The notes under the pieces are model-generated. The model made no database searches. It saw only the letters and a list, made by a program, of their open reading frames with translations, and had not been told where the DNA came from. From positions 1 through 64,000 of the forward strand of contig QCCJ01000002.1 of assembly GCA_003281285.1 (NCBI GenBank): 64,000 nucleotides of DNA, given 5' to 3'. The stretch comes from Prochlorococcus sp. AG-347-K22. GTDB taxonomy: Bacteria > Cyanobacteriota > Cyanobacteriia > PCC-6307 > Cyanobiaceae. The position numbers and the translations under genes were made by a program. Within the stretch, counting starts at the first letter, position 1. Every line of letters begins with the position of its first letter. This document shows, piece after piece, positions 36,192-47,065 of the stretch.

Positions 36192-37193
36192 ATGCCAATA
36201 CAAATATTATGGGGTAATGATCTAAATGCTCAAAATACATTTATTCAAAAATTAATTGATAAGGAAGTATCCAAAGAATGGAAAGAAATAAACGTAACTA
36301 ATTTAAATGGAGATGATGATGAGCAAGTCAATAAAGCTTTTGATGAAGTTCTTACACCTCCTTTTGGAAATGGATACAGAATAGTTACATTGAAAAATAA
36401 TCCCATTTTTACTACCAAAAAAGAAGATCTAAGAACTAAATTTGAAAAAATTCATGACAATATACCTCAAAATACTTATTTCATTTTGCAAAATACAAAA
36501 AAACCAGACTCAAGACTAAAGAGTACTAAATTTTTACAAAAACTTATCAAAAATAATTTAGCCAAAGAAAAATCATTTTCTTTACCAGAAATCTGGGACT
36601 ATGAGGGACAAAAAAGATTTTTAGAAAATGCAGCAAATGAAATGAATATCAAAATTGATAAAAATGCAGCTGAATTAATTATTGATTCAGTTGGTAATGA
36701 TAGCTTTAAACTTATAAATGAATTAGACAAAGCAAAAACATACCTTTCTGCAGTATCAAGTGATTCGAATTCACAACTTTTTCTTAAAAGTAATGATGTA
36801 AAAAAAATATTTAGTGATCATCAATCCAATATTTTCAAAATCATTGATCTTCTCTTACAAAAAAATATTAATGAAAGTCTGATTGAAATAAATTATTCCT
36901 TACAGAAAGGAGAACCTGCTTTAAGACTAAATGCAGGTTTAATTAGCCAAATAAGAATTCATACCATTATAAAATTAGCAGTTAATTCAGGTAACGATAA
37001 TGCAGAAAAGATTTGTAATCTTGCAGGCATTTCTAACCCAAAAAGAATTTTTTTTATTCGAAGAAAAGTCAAAAATGTATCTCAAGAATATTTAATTAAT
37101 TTAATTAGTAACTTACTAGATATTGAATCATTATTAAAACAAGGTAATAATCCTATAAATGTTTTTACAGAGAAATTAATTAATTTAAGTTAA
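36192..37193 (+). CDS. holA: DNA polymerase III delta subunit
   Basis: 333 aa; ILWGNDLNAQNTFIQKLI, FGNGYRIVTLKNNP, ELDKAKTYL, overall HolA layout. Confidence 0.87.
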   Translation: MPIQILWGNDLNAQNTFIQKLIDKEVSKEWKEINVTNLNGDDDEQVNKAFDEVLTPPFGNGYRIVTLKNNPIFTTKKEDLRTKFEKIHDNIPQNTYFILQNTKKPDSRLKSTKFLQKLIKNNLAKEKSFSLPEIWDYEGQKRFLENAANEMNIKIDKNAAELIIDSVGNDSFKLINELDKAKTYLSAVSSDSNSQLFLKSNDVKKIFSDHQSNIFKIIDLLLQKNINESLIEINYSLQKGEPALRLNAGLISQIRIHTIIKLAVNSGNDNAEKICNLAGISNPKRIFFIRRKVKNVSQEYLINLISNLLDIESLLKQGNNPINVFTEKLINLS

Positions 37194-37232
37194 CCAAATT
37201 ATAAGTTTAAGAATTTACATTATGATTTAAAT

Positions 37233-38993
37233 ATGGCTTTACTAGTAAAAAAATTTGGCGGTACTTCTGTCGGTGATATTAAAAAAATTAAAAATATTGC
37301 GAGTAGCATTTGTCAAAGTAAAGAAGCAGGAAATGAAATTATCGTAGTTGTCTCTGCAATGGGGCAAACTACAGATGATTTAAATTGTTTAGCGGAATCA
37401 ATTAGTAAAAATCCTAATCGAAGAGAATTGGATATGCTTCTCTCGACTGGGGAGCAAGTATCCATAGCTCTTCTCTCAATGGCATTAAACGAATACGGAA
37501 TACCTGCAATTTCAATGACCGGTAGCCAAGTTGGAATTATTACTGAATCAATTCATGGGAAAGCGAGAATTCTGGATATTAAAACAGAAAGGATCCAAAA
37601 TTATATAAACCAGGGTTTTGTAGTTGTAGTGGCTGGATTTCAAGGAACAACATTAAGCCACACGGGTGCAATGGAAATTACAACTTTGGGTAGAGGTGGT
37701 TCAGATACCTCCGCAGTAGCTTTATCAACAGCTTTAGGAGCTGAGAAGTGCGAAATTTATACAGACGTTCCAGGGGTTCTTACTACTGATCCAAGAATTG
37801 TTCCTAATGCAAAACTCTTAGATGAAATTAGCTGCGAGGAAATGCTTGAACTTGCAAGTGTCGGTGCTTCAGTTCTGCATCCAAGAGCAGTAGAAATTGC
37901 TCGCAATTATGGAATTAAATTGTGTGTCAAATCAAGCCAAAGTGACTCAAGTGGGACTCTCCTAGAAAGTCAAATCAAACCTCTCCCGCTCAAAAGAGGA
38001 AGCTTAGAATTAACCAAAACAGTCAATAGTCTTGAAGTATTAGAAAACCAAGCAGTATTCAGTCTCTCAAATATTCCTGATAGGCCTGGGATTGCTGCGC
38101 AAATATTTGAAAAACTTTCAGAAGCAAGAATTAATGTAGATCTAATCATACAAGCGACAAATGATGGAATTAACAACGATATTACATTTACTGTTAGTGA
38201 ATTAGAAGTTAAAAAGACTGCAGAACAATGTGAACTTATAACTAGTCAATTAGGAGGAAAATATAATCTAAAAACAAACATGACTAAATTAAGTATTCAA
38301 GGAGCAGGCATTATGGGTAGACCTAGTGTCTCAGCTGATTTATTTGATACTTTATCCCAAGCTAATATAAATGTAAGGTTGATAGCTACTAGTGAAATTA
38401 AAGTCAGCTGCGTAATTGAAATTAATAATATACCAAAAGCTATTAGATTTGTTGCTGAGAAATTTAAGTTATCCGATACACAAATATTTGTTAATCCAAT
38501 CAACGAAAAACAAGATCAACCTGAAGTAAGAGGAATTGCATTAGATAAAAACCAAGTTCAAGTAAGTTTTCGAAAACTGCCTGATCGTCCAGGTGTAGCA
38601 GCATCAATATGTTTAGCATTAGCTGAAAATAATTTACTTTTCGATACTATTGTTCAGTCTGAAAGAATTTCCTCTTTAAAAACTAAGGATATTAGTTTTA
38701 CAATGAATAAACAAGATAGAGAAAAAGCTAACTTAGTTTTTGAGACCTTAACAAAAAAATTACCTGGATCATACATTGAAGATGGCCCTGATATAGCCAA
38801 AGTAAGTACAGTAGGAGCAGGAATGGCATTTAAGGTTGGAACGGCTGGAAAAATATTTAGAGCATTGGCTGACCAAAATATCAATATTGAAATGATTGCC
38901 ACTAGTGAAATCAGGACTTCATGTATTGTCTTAGAAAAAGACTGCGACAAAGCAGTTAGCGCGATTCATAATCATTTCGAATTAGAAAAATAA
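37233..38993 (+). CDS. lysC: Aspartate kinase with four ACT domains
   Basis: 586 aa; VKKFGGTSVGDIKKIKNIA, LLSTGEQVSIALLSMAL, TLGRGGSDTSAVALS, four ACT-like repeats. Confidence 0.96.
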   Translation: MALLVKKFGGTSVGDIKKIKNIASSICQSKEAGNEIIVVVSAMGQTTDDLNCLAESISKNPNRRELDMLLSTGEQVSIALLSMALNEYGIPAISMTGSQVGIITESIHGKARILDIKTERIQNYINQGFVVVVAGFQGTTLSHTGAMEITTLGRGGSDTSAVALSTALGAEKCEIYTDVPGVLTTDPRIVPNAKLLDEISCEEMLELASVGASVLHPRAVEIARNYGIKLCVKSSQSDSSGTLLESQIKPLPLKRGSLELTKTVNSLEVLENQAVFSLSNIPDRPGIAAQIFEKLSEARINVDLIIQATNDGINNDITFTVSELEVKKTAEQCELITSQLGGKYNLKTNMTKLSIQGAGIMGRPSVSADLFDTLSQANINVRLIATSEIKVSCVIEINNIPKAIRFVAEKFKLSDTQIFVNPINEKQDQPEVRGIALDKNQVQVSFRKLPDRPGVAASICLALAENNLLFDTIVQSERISSLKTKDISFTMNKQDREKANLVFETLTKKLPGSYIEDGPDIAKVSTVGAGMAFKVGTAGKIFRALADQNINIEMIATSEIRTSCIVLEKDCDKAVSAIHNHFELEK

Positions 38994-39000
38994 GTTCTTT

Positions 39001-41043
39001 TTAATTATTTCTTGCCAATTTTTGTCTTAATTTTTTTATTCTATCCCTCAAATTTGCCGCTTCTTCAAAATTTAACTCTTTTGCAGCATCTTTCATTTTA
39101 ATTTCTAACTTTTCTATTAAGTCAGGCAATTCTTCGAGCAAACATTGATTATCACTTGAATTAAGAATTGCCTCAGTTTTGTTATTCACTATATTTATTA
39201 AATCTTTCGATAAACCACCAGCATCTAGTTTTCTGGAAAGTTCTAGAAAAGATAATATTGAATTTTCTATTTTTTTGCCTGCAGGTTTTGGTGTAATACC
39301 ATTTACTTGGTTATATTTTTTTTGAATAGTTCTTCTTCTGTCAGTTTCAGATATTGCTCTTTTCATTGAATCTGTGAAGTTATCTGCATAAAGCAAGGCA
39401 ACACCTTCAACATGTCTTGCAGCTCTTCCTATTGTTTGAATCAATGACCTTTCTGCCCTGAGAAAACCTTCTTTATCAGCATCTAAAATGGCGACTAAGG
39501 ATACTTCTGGAAGATCTAGTCCCTCTCTTAATAAATTAACTCCTACCAAAACATCATATTCGCCCATTCTAAGATCTTGAATAATTTCAATTCTTTCAAT
39601 TGAATGGATTTCGGAATGCAAATATCTAACTCTTACTTTATTTTCAGATAAAAAATCAGTTAGATCTTCAGCCATTCTCTTAGTAAGTGTTGTCACAAGC
39701 ACTCTTTGATTCTTTTCAGCTCGAATTCTTATTTCAGATAACAGATCTTCTATTTGGCCTTCACTAGGTCTTACATCAATTACTGGGTCTAATACCCCAG
39801 TTGGTCTTATAACTTGCTCAATAAATTCACCATCACATTGATCTAATTCCCATTGACCGGGGGTTGCACTTATAAATAATGTCTGTTTTGATTTTTCCCA
39901 AAACTCTTCACATTTTAAAGGTCTATTATCTGCAGCACTTGGCAATCTAAAACCATGATCTATTAAAACTTTTTTTCTAGATTGATCACCGTTGTACATC
40001 GCATGAAGTTGAGGACATGTTACATGACTCTCATCAACTACCAACAACCAATCTTTGGGAAAGTAATCTATTAAGCATTCTGGCGGTGAACCTTCCTCCC
40101 TACCTGATAAATGACGAGCATAATTCTCAACTCCATTACAATAACCAACCTCTTTAAGCATTTCTAAATCATATTTTGTACGTTGTTCTAGACGTTGAGC
40201 CTCTAATAATTTTCCTTCGTATGTAAATTTATCGAGTTGAGTTTTTAATTCACTTCTAATTGCACTTATTGCACTCTCAAGTCTTTCTTTTGGAGTCACA
40301 AAATGCTTCGCTGGGTAAACGCTAACTTGTTCCAAACTTTCAAGTATTTCTCCTGTAGTAGGGTCAACATATCTAATAGCCTCGACTTCATCACCAAAAA
40401 ACTCAATTCTTATTAATCTATCTTCATAAGCTGGACCGATTTCTAAAACATCACCTTTAATTCTGAATCTACCTCTAGTAATTTCAATATCATTTCTAGT
40501 ATATTGATTTTCAACAAGAGACCTCAAAGAAGAACGTAGATTTATTGATTTTCCTACTTCAAATTTAACTGCAGCTTTTAAATACTCACTCGGTATACCA
40601 AGACCATAAATACAGCTTATTGAGGCTACAACAATTACATCTTTTCTTTCAAATAATGAGCGTGTTGCAGAATGCCTAAGCATATCTATTTCTTCATTAA
40701 TTGAAGCAGTTTTGGCTATGTAAGTATCACTTACAGGTACATAAGCTTCAGGTTGATAATAATCGTAGTAAGAAATGAAGTACTCAACAGCATTTTTTGG
40801 AAAAAATTCCCTTAATTCATTACATAGTTGTGCCGCCAACGTTTTGTTATGGGCTAAAACAAGGGCTGGTCTTCCTGTTTGTTGAATTACATTAGCAATG
40901 GTAAATGTTTTACCAGTTCCAGTAGCTCCTAAAAGAGTCTGAAACTGTTTACCATTGTTTACGCCTTTAACTAATTTTTTAATAGCTTCTGGTTGATCTC
41001 CATTTGGTTCGTAAGGAGCTTGAAGCTTATAGTTGTTCATCAA
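39001..41043 (-). CDS. uvrB: Excinuclease ABC subunit B
   Basis: 680 aa; [72 protein letters not shown]-terminal UVR domain. Confidence 0.98.
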   Translation of the reverse strand: MMNNYKLQAPYEPNGDQPEAIKKLVKGVNNGKQFQTLLGATGTGKTFTIANVIQQTGRPALVLAHNKTLAAQLCNELREFFPKNAVEYFISYYDYYQPEAYVPVSDTYIAKTASINEEIDMLRHSATRSLFERKDVIVVASISCIYGLGIPSEYLKAAVKFEVGKSINLRSSLRSLVENQYTRNDIEITRGRFRIKGDVLEIGPAYEDRLIRIEFFGDEVEAIRYVDPTTGEILESLEQVSVYPAKHFVTPKERLESAISAIRSELKTQLDKFTYEGKLLEAQRLEQRTKYDLEMLKEVGYCNGVENYARHLSGREEGSPPECLIDYFPKDWLLVVDESHVTCPQLHAMYNGDQSRKKVLIDHGFRLPSAADNRPLKCEEFWEKSKQTLFISATPGQWELDQCDGEFIEQVIRPTGVLDPVIDVRPSEGQIEDLLSEIRIRAEKNQRVLVTTLTKRMAEDLTDFLSENKVRVRYLHSEIHSIERIEIIQDLRMGEYDVLVGVNLLREGLDLPEVSLVAILDADKEGFLRAERSLIQTIGRAARHVEGVALLYADNFTDSMKRAISETDRRRTIQKKYNQVNGITPKPAGKKIENSILSFLELSRKLDAGGLSKDLINIVNNKTEAILNSSDNQCLLEELPDLIEKLEIKMKDAAKELNFEEAANLRDRIKKLRQKLARNN

Positions 41044-41069
41044 GCTAGTAGCTAAAGGATGTTGCTATA

Positions 41070-41846
41070 CTAAGAAATTTTTTCTCCAATTATTGAATTT
41101 TTCAAAGATTCTTTTAAGCCCCTAACAACCGCAATCATTGATATTAAATCATCTAATTTATTCACTACAGATCCAACACCAACTGCTGAAGCTCCAGAGG
41201 ATATTGCTAGTGGACAAGTTACTTGGCTTAATCCAGAGGCACTCATGATTGGTATATTCAGAGATTGTTTCTTAAATTCTTGATTAATAGCATAGGTAGC
41301 TGCAAGAGTTGGTACTGATTTTTCAAAAAAACCTTGAATTCCTGGAGAGTAAGGCGTAGAACTGGTACCACCTTCTGTTTGAATAATATCAACGCCTTCT
41401 TCCACGAGCTTTACAGCAAGATCAACTTGTTTATCAATAGGCATAGTATGAGGAACAGTTACTGATAAAGGAAAATTAGGCAATAAATCCCTCGTCTCTT
41501 TTGCAATGTTTAAAACTTTTTTATCTGAAAAATGAATACCTTTTTCATAAAAAGTATCGTAATTTCCTATCTCAATTAATGATGCTCCTGCTTTTACACA
41601 ACCTTGAAAAGATCGAGGCAGTACTGAACTAACACAAACGGGTAGTGTTGAATGCTTAAGTGCTAAATCAACGAGTTCAGGTTTACATGCAATATCGACA
41701 AGATCTGCACCTCCTAATGAAGCAGCCTCAACAATTATTTTCACAGACTGAACATCGAAATTATTCAATCCTGAAATAACTTTGAGTAAGGATTTGCTTC
41801 TTAACTCTTCTTTGATTTTTTGTGGCAAAAGATTAATCAGACTCAT
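41070..41846 (-). CDS. Ycf23-like / DUF561 family protein
   Basis: 258 aa; LLKVISGLNNFDVQSVKIIVEAASLGGADLVDIACKPELV, VDIIQTEGGTSS, MSASGLSQVTCPLAISSGASAVGVGSVVN. Confidence 0.88.
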   Translation of the reverse strand: MSLINLLPQKIKEELRSKSLLKVISGLNNFDVQSVKIIVEAASLGGADLVDIACKPELVDLALKHSTLPVCVSSVLPRSFQGCVKAGASLIEIGNYDTFYEKGIHFSDKKVLNIAKETRDLLPNFPLSVTVPHTMPIDKQVDLAVKLVEEGVDIIQTEGGTSSTPYSPGIQGFFEKSVPTLAATYAINQEFKKQSLNIPIMSASGLSQVTCPLAISSGASAVGVGSVVNKLDDLISMIAVVRGLKESLKNSIIGEKIS

Positions 41847-41931
41847 TTACTTAATGAATTTATTACCCGATTGTGACATTGTTTTAGTAAAACAGTGCAT
41901 TTTTTAAAAAATATTATCTGAGCAACACAAA

Positions 41932-42942
41932 ATGACTGATAAAAAATTAAGTCAGAAAAATTGGTCATCATGGCATCATCAGCTTCATAAGGAGATTCTT
42001 ACCAAAAAAATATTAATTCCCAAAGGATCCAATATTTTAATAAGTGTTTCGGGGGGTCAAGACTCAATGGCCTTATTAACCTTAATGGATGACCTAAAAA
42101 AACTACATAATTGGTCTATCAGTGTTTGGCATGGTGATCATCAGTGGCACGAAAAATCATCACTATATGCTCTTGAATTAAAAGATTATTGCAAAGATAA
42201 AAATATTTCATTCTCTTTTGATCAAGCAAATAAAGAAAGTATTTCTTCAGAAGAAAAAGCACGAGAATGGAGATACAAAAAATTATGTGAAAGAGCCAAA
42301 ACTTTATTAAATAAAAACCAGCAAAAACATAATATTTATTTGTTAACTGGTCACACGAGTAGTGATAATGCAGAAACATTTATCCTCAATTTATCTAGAG
42401 GAAGCAATTTTGCAGGTCTGAGTAATATTGAGAGTAAAAGATTAATAGAAAATCAAATTTATTTAATAAGACCAATATTAATTTTCAGTAGGGAAGATAC
42501 AAAACAATTTTGCAATGATATGAAAATCCCAGTCTGGGAAGATCCTACAAATTCCGATCTTAAATTGAAAAGAAATTTAGTAAGAAAAAAAATTATTCCT
42601 ACCTTAGAAGTCATCTATCCTGGTTGTTCTGAAAGGATAAATAATTTTTCCCAAAAAATGAGCAAATACAATAATGAACGTAATGATCTTAGTGAACTAG
42701 CGTATTTATATTGTAAAGATGTTAAGGGTATCGATAGAAATCTCCTAAATAGTATGTGTATTGAAGCGAGGTGCACAATTTTAAATAGATTTTTAAAAGA
42801 AATATCTGCAAAGCAATGTAGTTCTAAAAATCTGACAAAATTAGCAACTTCAATTTATGAAAAAAATAAAGGTCAAATTAATCTGCAAGAGTTTTTAAAA
42901 ATTGTTTGGGATAAAAACTATATAAATTTTGAAAAAAGTTAA
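41932..42942 (+). CDS. tilS: tRNA(Ile)-lysidine synthetase
   Basis: 336 aa; ILISVSGGQDSMALLTLM PP-loop, TGHTSSDNAETFILNLSRGS, RNLVRKKIIPTL. Confidence 0.95.
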   Translation: MTDKKLSQKNWSSWHHQLHKEILTKKILIPKGSNILISVSGGQDSMALLTLMDDLKKLHNWSISVWHGDHQWHEKSSLYALELKDYCKDKNISFSFDQANKESISSEEKAREWRYKKLCERAKTLLNKNQQKHNIYLLTGHTSSDNAETFILNLSRGSNFAGLSNIESKRLIENQIYLIRPILIFSREDTKQFCNDMKIPVWEDPTNSDLKLKRNLVRKKIIPTLEVIYPGCSERINNFSQKMSKYNNERNDLSELAYLYCKDVKGIDRNLLNSMCIEARCTILNRFLKEISAKQCSSKNLTKLATSIYEKNKGQINLQEFLKIVWDKNYINFEKS

Positions 42943-44930
42943 GAAGTTACAGCAGATCTTCTTCTTCTTGTTCTACCTTCAAATGAATCTTCTGTAGCAG
43001 TCTCAGCTGATGGACTCTGTGAAACTTTTGGACTTTTTTGGGTATTTTGTGGGTTATTTGAACTATTAGGATGATTATTGTTTGATTTCTTATGGAAATT
43101 ATTATTATTTCTATTTCTATTTCTATTAGAGAAATTTTGCTCTTCGGTAATCTTTGGAATATAAGCACGAGTTCCACTTGGAGCAGGTTGAACTAAACAC
43201 AAAATAAGTGGTTCAACTTGTAATTCTCTTCTCATTCTTCTCGATAAACCATTTTCAATTTCTCTTTGTACACCAATCCAATCTACCTCAAAATTATTCG
43301 GCCCAGTTTGTCTGGATAATTGTTTCCATCTATTTTCTAATACCCAGCTTATTTCTCGTTCTGTCCACATAGACATTTTTCTTGGCTCTGCAGTAGTAAC
43401 AACTCCTCTTAAATTAACCCTAGGAGGCGCAACCATCTTCCCATCTGTACTAATAGGAGCTAAAACAGTTACTACACCATCCCCAGCCAATTGCTGCCTT
43501 TCCTTTAATACTCGAGCATCTACTATCCCATTTCGTGAGTTATCAAGCAATTCAACACCAGCTTTTACAGGATCACCCTTTTGAATAGAATTAGGTGTTA
43601 ACTCAACTACATCTCCATTTTCAATAATTAAGATATTGTCCTTTGGAACCCCCATAGTTTGTGCACTCTTCCCATGACAAACAAGCATTCTATGTTCTCC
43701 ATGAACAGGAACAAAAAACTTAGGTTTTGCGAGTGCCAACATTAGCTTTTGATCTTCTTGAAAACCATGACCAGAAACATGAATATTCTCACCTTTTCCA
43801 TAAACAACCTTTGCTCCGAGTTTCATTAATCTATCTATTGTATTAACAACAGAAATTGTATTACCAGGAATTGGGCTGGCTGAAAATATTACAGTATCAG
43901 TAGTCTTAAGACGAACATGCTGATGTTCACCACGCGAGATTCTGCTTAACGCTGCTAGGGGTTCTCCTTGACTACCCGTCATTAATAATAAGGTCTCCCT
44001 ATCTGGCAAATCTCTAATTTGCTTAATAGGAACAAACAAATCATCTGGGCATTTCATATAACCAATATCTCTGGCCTTAGCAATAACATTTATCATCGAT
44101 CTACCTAGCAAACCGACCTTTCTTCCATGTTTCATGGCCAATTCTAAGATCATTGTCACTCTATGCACAGAACTAGCAAAAGTGGTAAGGATAACTCGTT
44201 CTTTTGCCTCTGCAATATGTTTTTCTAAAGAGGGATAGATAGTCTTCTCAGAAGGACAAAAGCCTGGAACTTCGGCATTAGTAGAATCACTAAACATGCA
44301 TAAAACACCCTTCTCTCCGTAATGCACCATTCTTTCAATATCAAATTGCTCTCCATCTACTGGCATATGATCAAACTTAAAATCTCCTGTGAAAATAATT
44401 GTGCCAACAGGTGTTGTAACTGCTAAAGAAAAGCTATCGCAAATAGAATGGGTATTTCGAATAAATTCAACAGAAAAATGTTGGCCTACTTTTACAACAT
44501 CTCTTGGATTTACTGTCTGTATAGTTGTTCTATCAGATACCCCTGCTTCCTCCATTTTTCCTCTAAGCATTGACATTGCCAGTTTTGGGCCATAAATAAT
44601 GGGAATATTAAAATGCTTTAGATGATGAGAAATACCTCCAATGTGATCTTCATGCCCGTGAGTGACAATCATTCCTTTTATTCTTCTTTGATTTTCTTTT
44701 AAAAAAGTTGTATCAGGCATAACAACGTTTACGCCATGCATACCATCAGATGGGAAAGCTAGGCCAGCATCAACAAGCATTAATTCATCACCATATTCAA
44801 AAACGCAAGTGTTTTTTCCTATTTCATGTAGTCCTCCAAGAGGTATTACTCGTAGAGCTGGCGTATTACTTTTAGATCTAGATGAATCATGAGTAGATCT
44901 ATTTACAGTTGAATTTGTACTTGATTGCAT
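42939..44930 (-). CDS. rnj: Ribonuclease J
   Basis: 663 aa; VTHGHEDHIGGISHHLK metallo-beta-lactamase motif, FTGDFKFDH, VPVHGEHRMLVCHGKSAQTMGV, C-terminal low-complexity Asn/Arg tail. Confidence 0.96.
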   Translation of the reverse strand: MQSSTNSTVNRSTHDSSRSKSNTPALRVIPLGGLHEIGKNTCVFEYGDELMLVDAGLAFPSDGMHGVNVVMPDTTFLKENQRRIKGMIVTHGHEDHIGGISHHLKHFNIPIIYGPKLAMSMLRGKMEEAGVSDRTTIQTVNPRDVVKVGQHFSVEFIRNTHSICDSFSLAVTTPVGTIIFTGDFKFDHMPVDGEQFDIERMVHYGEKGVLCMFSDSTNAEVPGFCPSEKTIYPSLEKHIAEAKERVILTTFASSVHRVTMILELAMKHGRKVGLLGRSMINVIAKARDIGYMKCPDDLFVPIKQIRDLPDRETLLLMTGSQGEPLAALSRISRGEHQHVRLKTTDTVIFSASPIPGNTISVVNTIDRLMKLGAKVVYGKGENIHVSGHGFQEDQKLMLALAKPKFFVPVHGEHRMLVCHGKSAQTMGVPKDNILIIENGDVVELTPNSIQKGDPVKAGVELLDNSRNGIVDARVLKERQQLAGDGVVTVLAPISTDGKMVAPPRVNLRGVVTTAEPRKMSMWTEREISWVLENRWKQLSRQTGPNNFEVDWIGVQREIENGLSRRMRRELQVEPLILCLVQPAPSGTRAYIPKITEEQNFSNRNRNRNNNNFHKKSNNNHPNSSNNPQNTQKSPKVSQSPSAETATEDSFEGRTRRRRSAVTS

Positions 44931-44993
44931 AATTTTGAAATTTATAAAGGCCTGCTTGTAATCAAATAAGGTTTATTTTAATTTAATTATCAA

Positions 44994-45019
44994 GTTAAAT
45001 AAAATCCCTATTGTAGGGA
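44994..45019 (-). terminator. Rho-independent-type terminator overlapping the dapA stop codon
   Basis: Minus strand TCCCTA-CAA-TAGGGA-TTTTATTTAA: perfect 6-bp stem with 3-nt loop and U-rich tract; the dapA TAG stop lies in the 3' arm. Confidence 0.72.
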
Positions 45020-45913
45020 ATTCAGGATAAAAGATAGTTGCTTTTTCATGTCATTGGTTAAAGGTGACAAAGGACTTCTAGGATTACCTACATCCCATCC
45101 AGATAGCTCCAAAGCAGCCTTAATTGGGATTGGATTAGTAGTCATAAAGAGTGCTTTGAAAAGAGGCTGAAGTTTTTCATGAATAGCAAGAGCATTGGAA
45201 ACATTTCCACTTTGAAAAGAATGAATCATCTCTTTCAATTGCAATCCAACTAAATGACTTGCAACACTCACTACTCCTACAGCACCTACAGATAACATTG
45301 GAAGCAACAATGAATCGTCGCCACTATATACAGAGAGTTCAGGGCCACAAATAGCCCTTAGTTCTGTTACTTCTTCTATTCTACCGCTTGCAGCTTTAAT
45401 ACTGAGAATATTTGAGAAATCCATAAGTTTCTTCACAGTATCAGGCAATAAATTGCATCCAGTCCTGCCAGGAATGTTATAGAGCATAAGAGGCAAATCC
45501 TTTGCAGATTTAGCAATAGAACTGAAATGTTTATAAAGACCTTCTTGAGGCGGCTTATTGTAATAAGGAACAACGACCAAAGCACCGTCGGCACCAGAGT
45601 CATAAGCTTTTTTTGTAGCCTCCACAGCTTCGCTTGTACAATTGCTACCAGTGCCAACTATTAATTTACAGCTTGCATCCAAAGATCCTTTTACCGCAAT
45701 AAATAAATTATGCTGTTCCGCCCATGAAAGAGTCGGAGATTCACCAGTAGTACCGCACAACACAATTCCATCTGAACCGTTCTCAAAAAGATAATTTGAA
45801 AGTTTTATAGCTAGTTCATAATCTACATCTCCATTCTCAGTGAATGGAGTAACCATTGCAGTCAATATTCTTCCAAATAGTGGATTATTACACTCAGTTT
45901 TGTCTGTAATCAT
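45008..45913 (-). CDS. dapA: 4-hydroxy-tetrahydrodipicolinate synthase
   Basis: 301 aa; [55 protein letters not shown]. Confidence 0.96.
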   Translation of the reverse strand: MITDKTECNNPLFGRILTAMVTPFTENGDVDYELAIKLSNYLFENGSDGIVLCGTTGESPTLSWAEQHNLFIAVKGSLDASCKLIVGTGSNCTSEAVEATKKAYDSGADGALVVVPYYNKPPQEGLYKHFSSIAKSAKDLPLMLYNIPGRTGCNLLPDTVKKLMDFSNILSIKAASGRIEEVTELRAICGPELSVYSGDDSLLLPMLSVGAVGVVSVASHLVGLQLKEMIHSFQSGNVSNALAIHEKLQPLFKALFMTTNPIPIKAALELSGWDVGNPRSPLSPLTNDMKKQLSFILNSLQ

Positions 45914-46941
45914 TTTTTTGGAATTAATAACTCAGCTATTTGAACAGCATTCAGAGCTGCTCCTTTTCTTATTTGATCTCCACATAACCATAATTCTAAT
46001 CCATGAGACTGACTTATATCAGTTCTTAGCCTGCCAACAGCAACATTATCCCTTCCCATAACATCATTTGGCATAGGAAATCTATTATTTTTGTAATCCT
46101 CAATAACTTCAATTCCAGGAGATTTTTTTAATTCTTCAAGAGCATCTTTAGGCTCAACTACATCGGCAAATTCAATATTGATCGATTCAGAATGTGCTCT
46201 CAGTACTGGGACTCGAACACATGTAGCAGAGAGCTTTAAATCAGCAATATTTAATATTTTCCTTGTCTCATTAACCATTTTCATCTCTTCTTCGCAGTAA
46301 TTATTTGAAAGCATAGGGGAATTATGTAAAAACAAATTAAAAGCAAGGGAGTATGGCAAAACTTCACTTTTTTGAGGATTTCCTTTAAGATATTGTTCAG
46401 TTAAAAGTTTTAGTTCCTCCATCGCCAGTTGGCCTGCACCGCTGACAGATTGATATGTTGAGACAATAACTCTTTGAATAGTCGAAAGTTTGTTTAATGG
46501 AGCTAAAACTAATGTCAACAAAATGGTAGTGCAGTTTGGATTCGCTATTACCCCATCATGATTAAGTACGTCACTAGCATTAACTTCAGGGACTATAAGA
46601 GGAACGTTCTTATCTAATCTGAAAGCGCTTGAATTATCTATCAGTAAAGCATTTTGATCAATAATGGTTGACAACCATTTTTTTGAAATACTTCCGCCAG
46701 CTGAAGCCAAAACTAAATCAAGATTCTTAAATTCTTCCTTAGTTGTTTTTTTTGTAACTAATTCTTCATCTTTCCAAATAATTTTTTTTCCTTCTGACCG
46801 CTCTGATGAAAGCAAGACCAATTCTGATATTGGGAAATCACGTTGTTCAAGAATTTTTAGCAATTCAGATCCCACAGCACCTGAAGAACCTAAAACAGCA
46901 ACTTTTAATGGCCTATTAGGCAAATACGGAGATTGTCTCAC
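45910..46941 (-). CDS. asd: Aspartate-semialdehyde dehydrogenase
   Basis: 343 aa; [73 protein letters not shown]. Confidence 0.96.
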   Translation of the reverse strand: MRQSPYLPNRPLKVAVLGSSGAVGSELLKILEQRDFPISELVLLSSERSEGKKIIWKDEELVTKKTTKEEFKNLDLVLASAGGSISKKWLSTIIDQNALLIDNSSAFRLDKNVPLIVPEVNASDVLNHDGVIANPNCTTILLTLVLAPLNKLSTIQRVIVSTYQSVSGAGQLAMEELKLLTEQYLKGNPQKSEVLPYSLAFNLFLHNSPMLSNNYCEEEMKMVNETRKILNIADLKLSATCVRVPVLRAHSESINIEFADVVEPKDALEELKKSPGIEVIEDYKNNRFPMPNDVMGRDNVAVGRLRTDISQSHGLELWLCGDQIRKGAALNAVQIAELLIPKK

Positions 46942-47065
46942 ACTTTAAAATGATTTTTATAAATAGATTGACTATTTTTTTTACTTTATCAAAAAATTAA
47001 CTTTCAAGGAAATCACATAATGTGAAATAATTAAGATTCGGCTCATAGTAATAACTTAGAAAAAC

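Noticed and set aside
42947-43177. 76-aa minus-strand ORF overlapping the RNase J tail in another frame
   Set aside because: Produced by the low-complexity repeat DNA; the RNase J frame is continuous and conserved in layout.
47013-47025. TCACA-TAA-TGTGA palindrome between asd and tig, considered as a CRP-like site
   Set aside because: Half-sites are in the inverse order and spacing to the CRP consensus TGTGA-N6-TCACA; short palindromes are expected by chance in AT-rich DNA.
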